This document shows, piece after piece, positions 41,477 to 42,546 of a stretch of 42,546 nt of DNA (its first letter is position 1; every line of letters begins with the position of its first letter). Origin of the DNA: an uncultured Nitrospinota bacterium. GTDB taxonomy: Bacteria > Nitrospinota > Nitrospinia > Nitrospinales > VA-1. The stretch spans positions 1 through 42,546 of the forward strand of contig CAJQRI010000019.1 in NCBI GenBank assembly GCA_905612265.1, given 5' to 3'. The notes below the pieces were generated by a model. That model was given only the letters and a program-made list of their open reading frames with translations. It had not been told where the DNA came from and ran no database searches. A program made the translations under genes and the position numbers.

Positions 41477-42546
41477 TTAAGAGGAAAGATCAAAGATCTG
41501 CACTTTTCCGCCATCAAAATTACCCACGGCTAGTTGATCGTTGCAGACGGATAGCCCTGCTACTTTCCCCAATTGCCCAGCTCTTCTGCCGGGTTTCTGG
41601 TAAATGCTCTGGACCTGGAGCTTGTTGTTAAAATGCACGATTTGATTGTTCCAGTAATCGGCGCCGAAAATGCCGTGCTTGGGATGCCATGCCATAAAAT
41701 AAATTTCGTCAACTCCCAAACCAGTTTTACCGACCTCGTGAATCAAGTTGTCTTGTGCGTCAAAATGTTTGAGTGAAGACTCTGACTTGTCTCCTATCAG
41801 ATACTCCCCATTTGGCAGGCAAAATATGCCGATAGGTTCCTTAAGGTTAGAGTTTTCACCCTGCAGGTTTCTCAGGGTGTTGCCCTGATCATCAAAAATC
41901 TGTATTTGGTTACGTTCTGGATTAGCGATCCAAATATTATCATGGTTGTCAATCGAAGGGCTATACAACATACCCGATTGACCCAAGTCAAATTGAAAAA
42001 GATACTTTCCTTTTTCATCAAATTTCTTCACCAGCCCGGATCTTTCCTCAACGATATATATATCGTTTTTGCTGTTTATGGCAATATCGCCCGGATACTG
42101 TAATTTTCCGGGTGCATTGCCCCATCCACCAAAATGGAATTGGTAATCTCCCAATGAGGAATAGCTGAAAACCATGTGGCCTTCATAGTCGATAACCAGT
42201 AAGTCTCCATTTTGGTTATGTTTGACGCCGTGAGGTGCTAGAATTTGGCCGGTTGCAGAGTTAGGTTTTTCGAGAATCTGGGTTTCCCTGAAATTTATTT
42301 TCGGGGAAGCTTTTGGAGGTGACAGGTCATCACGAAACTCAGTCAGCTTATCTAGAATATTTTTTATGCGGGAGTTCCTCTGATATTCGAATTCAAACCG
42401 ATCCTTGTCAATGACTTTCTGTGCGAGCTCCATCTCAATTCGTATGGATTCTGAAATTTCTGAGACTTTATATTTGGAATTTAATTCTCCGGATTGACCA
42501 TGAAGGTCAATGACCAAGAATATGGCTTCCTTGCGGGATTTTGCCA
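41477..42546 (-). CDS. NHL-repeat beta-propeller protein (5' end cut by window edge)
   Basis: The track starts at a TTG (42517), but the frame stays open to the edge. The last visible bases (TTGCCA on the plus strand) read NTG-GCA-AAA, so the real start is probably the codon whose first base lies just outside. The encoded beginning is AKSRKEAIFLVIDLHGQSG. After a helical region to about residue 85, NHL-type units follow, such as PHGVKHNQNGDLLVIDYEG, PGDIAINSKNDIYIVEE, PSIDNHDNIWIANPERN and LAVGNFDGGKVQIFD. Such propellers bind protein or RNA ligands. There is no signal peptide. The end is 11 bases from the SAM-protein end. Confidence 0.85.
   Translation of the reverse strand, partial: AKSRKEAIFLVIDLHGQSGELNSKYKVSEISESIRIEMELAQKVIDKDRFEFEYQRNSRIKNILDKLTEFRDDLSPPKASPKINFRETQILEKPNSATGQILAPHGVKHNQNGDLLVIDYEGHMVFSYSSLGDYQFHFGGWGNAPGKLQYPGDIAINSKNDIYIVEERSGLVKKFDEKGKYLFQFDLGQSGMLYSPSIDNHDNIWIANPERNQIQIFDDQGNTLRNLQGENSNLKEPIGIFCLPNGEYLIGDKSESSLKHFDAQDNLIHEVGKTGLGVDEIYFMAWHPKHGIFGADYWNNQIVHFNNKLQVQSIYQKPGRRAGQLGKVAGLSVCNDQLAVGNFDGGKVQIFDLSS

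Noticed and set aside
1-42546. tRNA, rRNA, CRISPR array, prophage or IS element
   Set aside because: No cloverleaf T-loop in context, no regularly spaced repeats, and no transposase or integrase motifs were seen on either strand.

Overview
The window looks like ordinary chromosome of a free-living, Gram-negative-type bacterium with a double membrane. The evidence is lipoprotein and Sec signals, a LolD/YbbA-type ABC exporter, parvulin and M48 proteases. It makes menaquinone by the futalosine route (mqnC), siroheme/heme (a SUMT-HemD fusion) and queuosine (queC), and it activates sulfate (cysD, cysN/C). From gene content and gene order I favour a Nitrospinota or deltaproteobacteria-like lineage, but this is inference and no marker here proves it. 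I see no rRNA, tRNA, CRISPR array, prophage, integrase or transposase.

Layout. 1-144 holds the start of a leftward SDR reductase. It is divergent from moaB (277-789), which is followed by a small secreted His/Lys/Glu-rich protein with a good terminator, and by queC on the minus strand. 2472-6839 is a translation block: ffh, rpsP, khpA, rimM, trmD, a SPOUT methyltransferase and rplS, ending in a perfect hairpin terminator. Most starts inside it are TTG or GTG. 6931-7535 has no intact gene, only coding-like debris. Then come an M48 lipoprotein protease (-), rnhB and recJ (+), a YbbA/YbbP-like ABC pair (-), a PLP aminotransferase, a MoeB-rhodanese fusion and a hypothetical protein (+). A phosphomannomutase/phosphoglucomutase with a translationally coupled VOC protein (-), an SDR (-), a small membrane protein (+) and a 2Fe-2S ferredoxin (-) follow.

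21329-28285 is leftward: cysN/C and cysD, the wreck of a DUF2851 family gene, cysS, and a large membrane-anchored TPR-cupredoxin protein. Rightward genes follow: a two-domain dCTP deaminase, scpB, an RsuA/RluB-type pseudouridine synthase, a FlgT-like secreted protein and an AI-2E/PerM permease. 33647-40353 is a leftward run: pckA, pdxA, rsmA, SUMT-HemD, a parvulin and mqnC. The window ends with a spermidine-synthase-fold protein (+) and an NHL-repeat protein (-) whose start codon is cut by the window edge.

The most useful unexpected observations are these. The APS-kinase domain fused to CysN has lost key residues. A DUF2851 gene is decayed (frameshifts, an amber stop and a missing N-terminus) between cysD and cysS. 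The VOC gene has an in-frame stop followed by 38 coding-like codons. The TPR-cupredoxin protein keeps a full type-1 copper ligand set. Several genes have a -10-like box almost touching the start codon. I did not find a convincing new multi-gene defence or mobile system.
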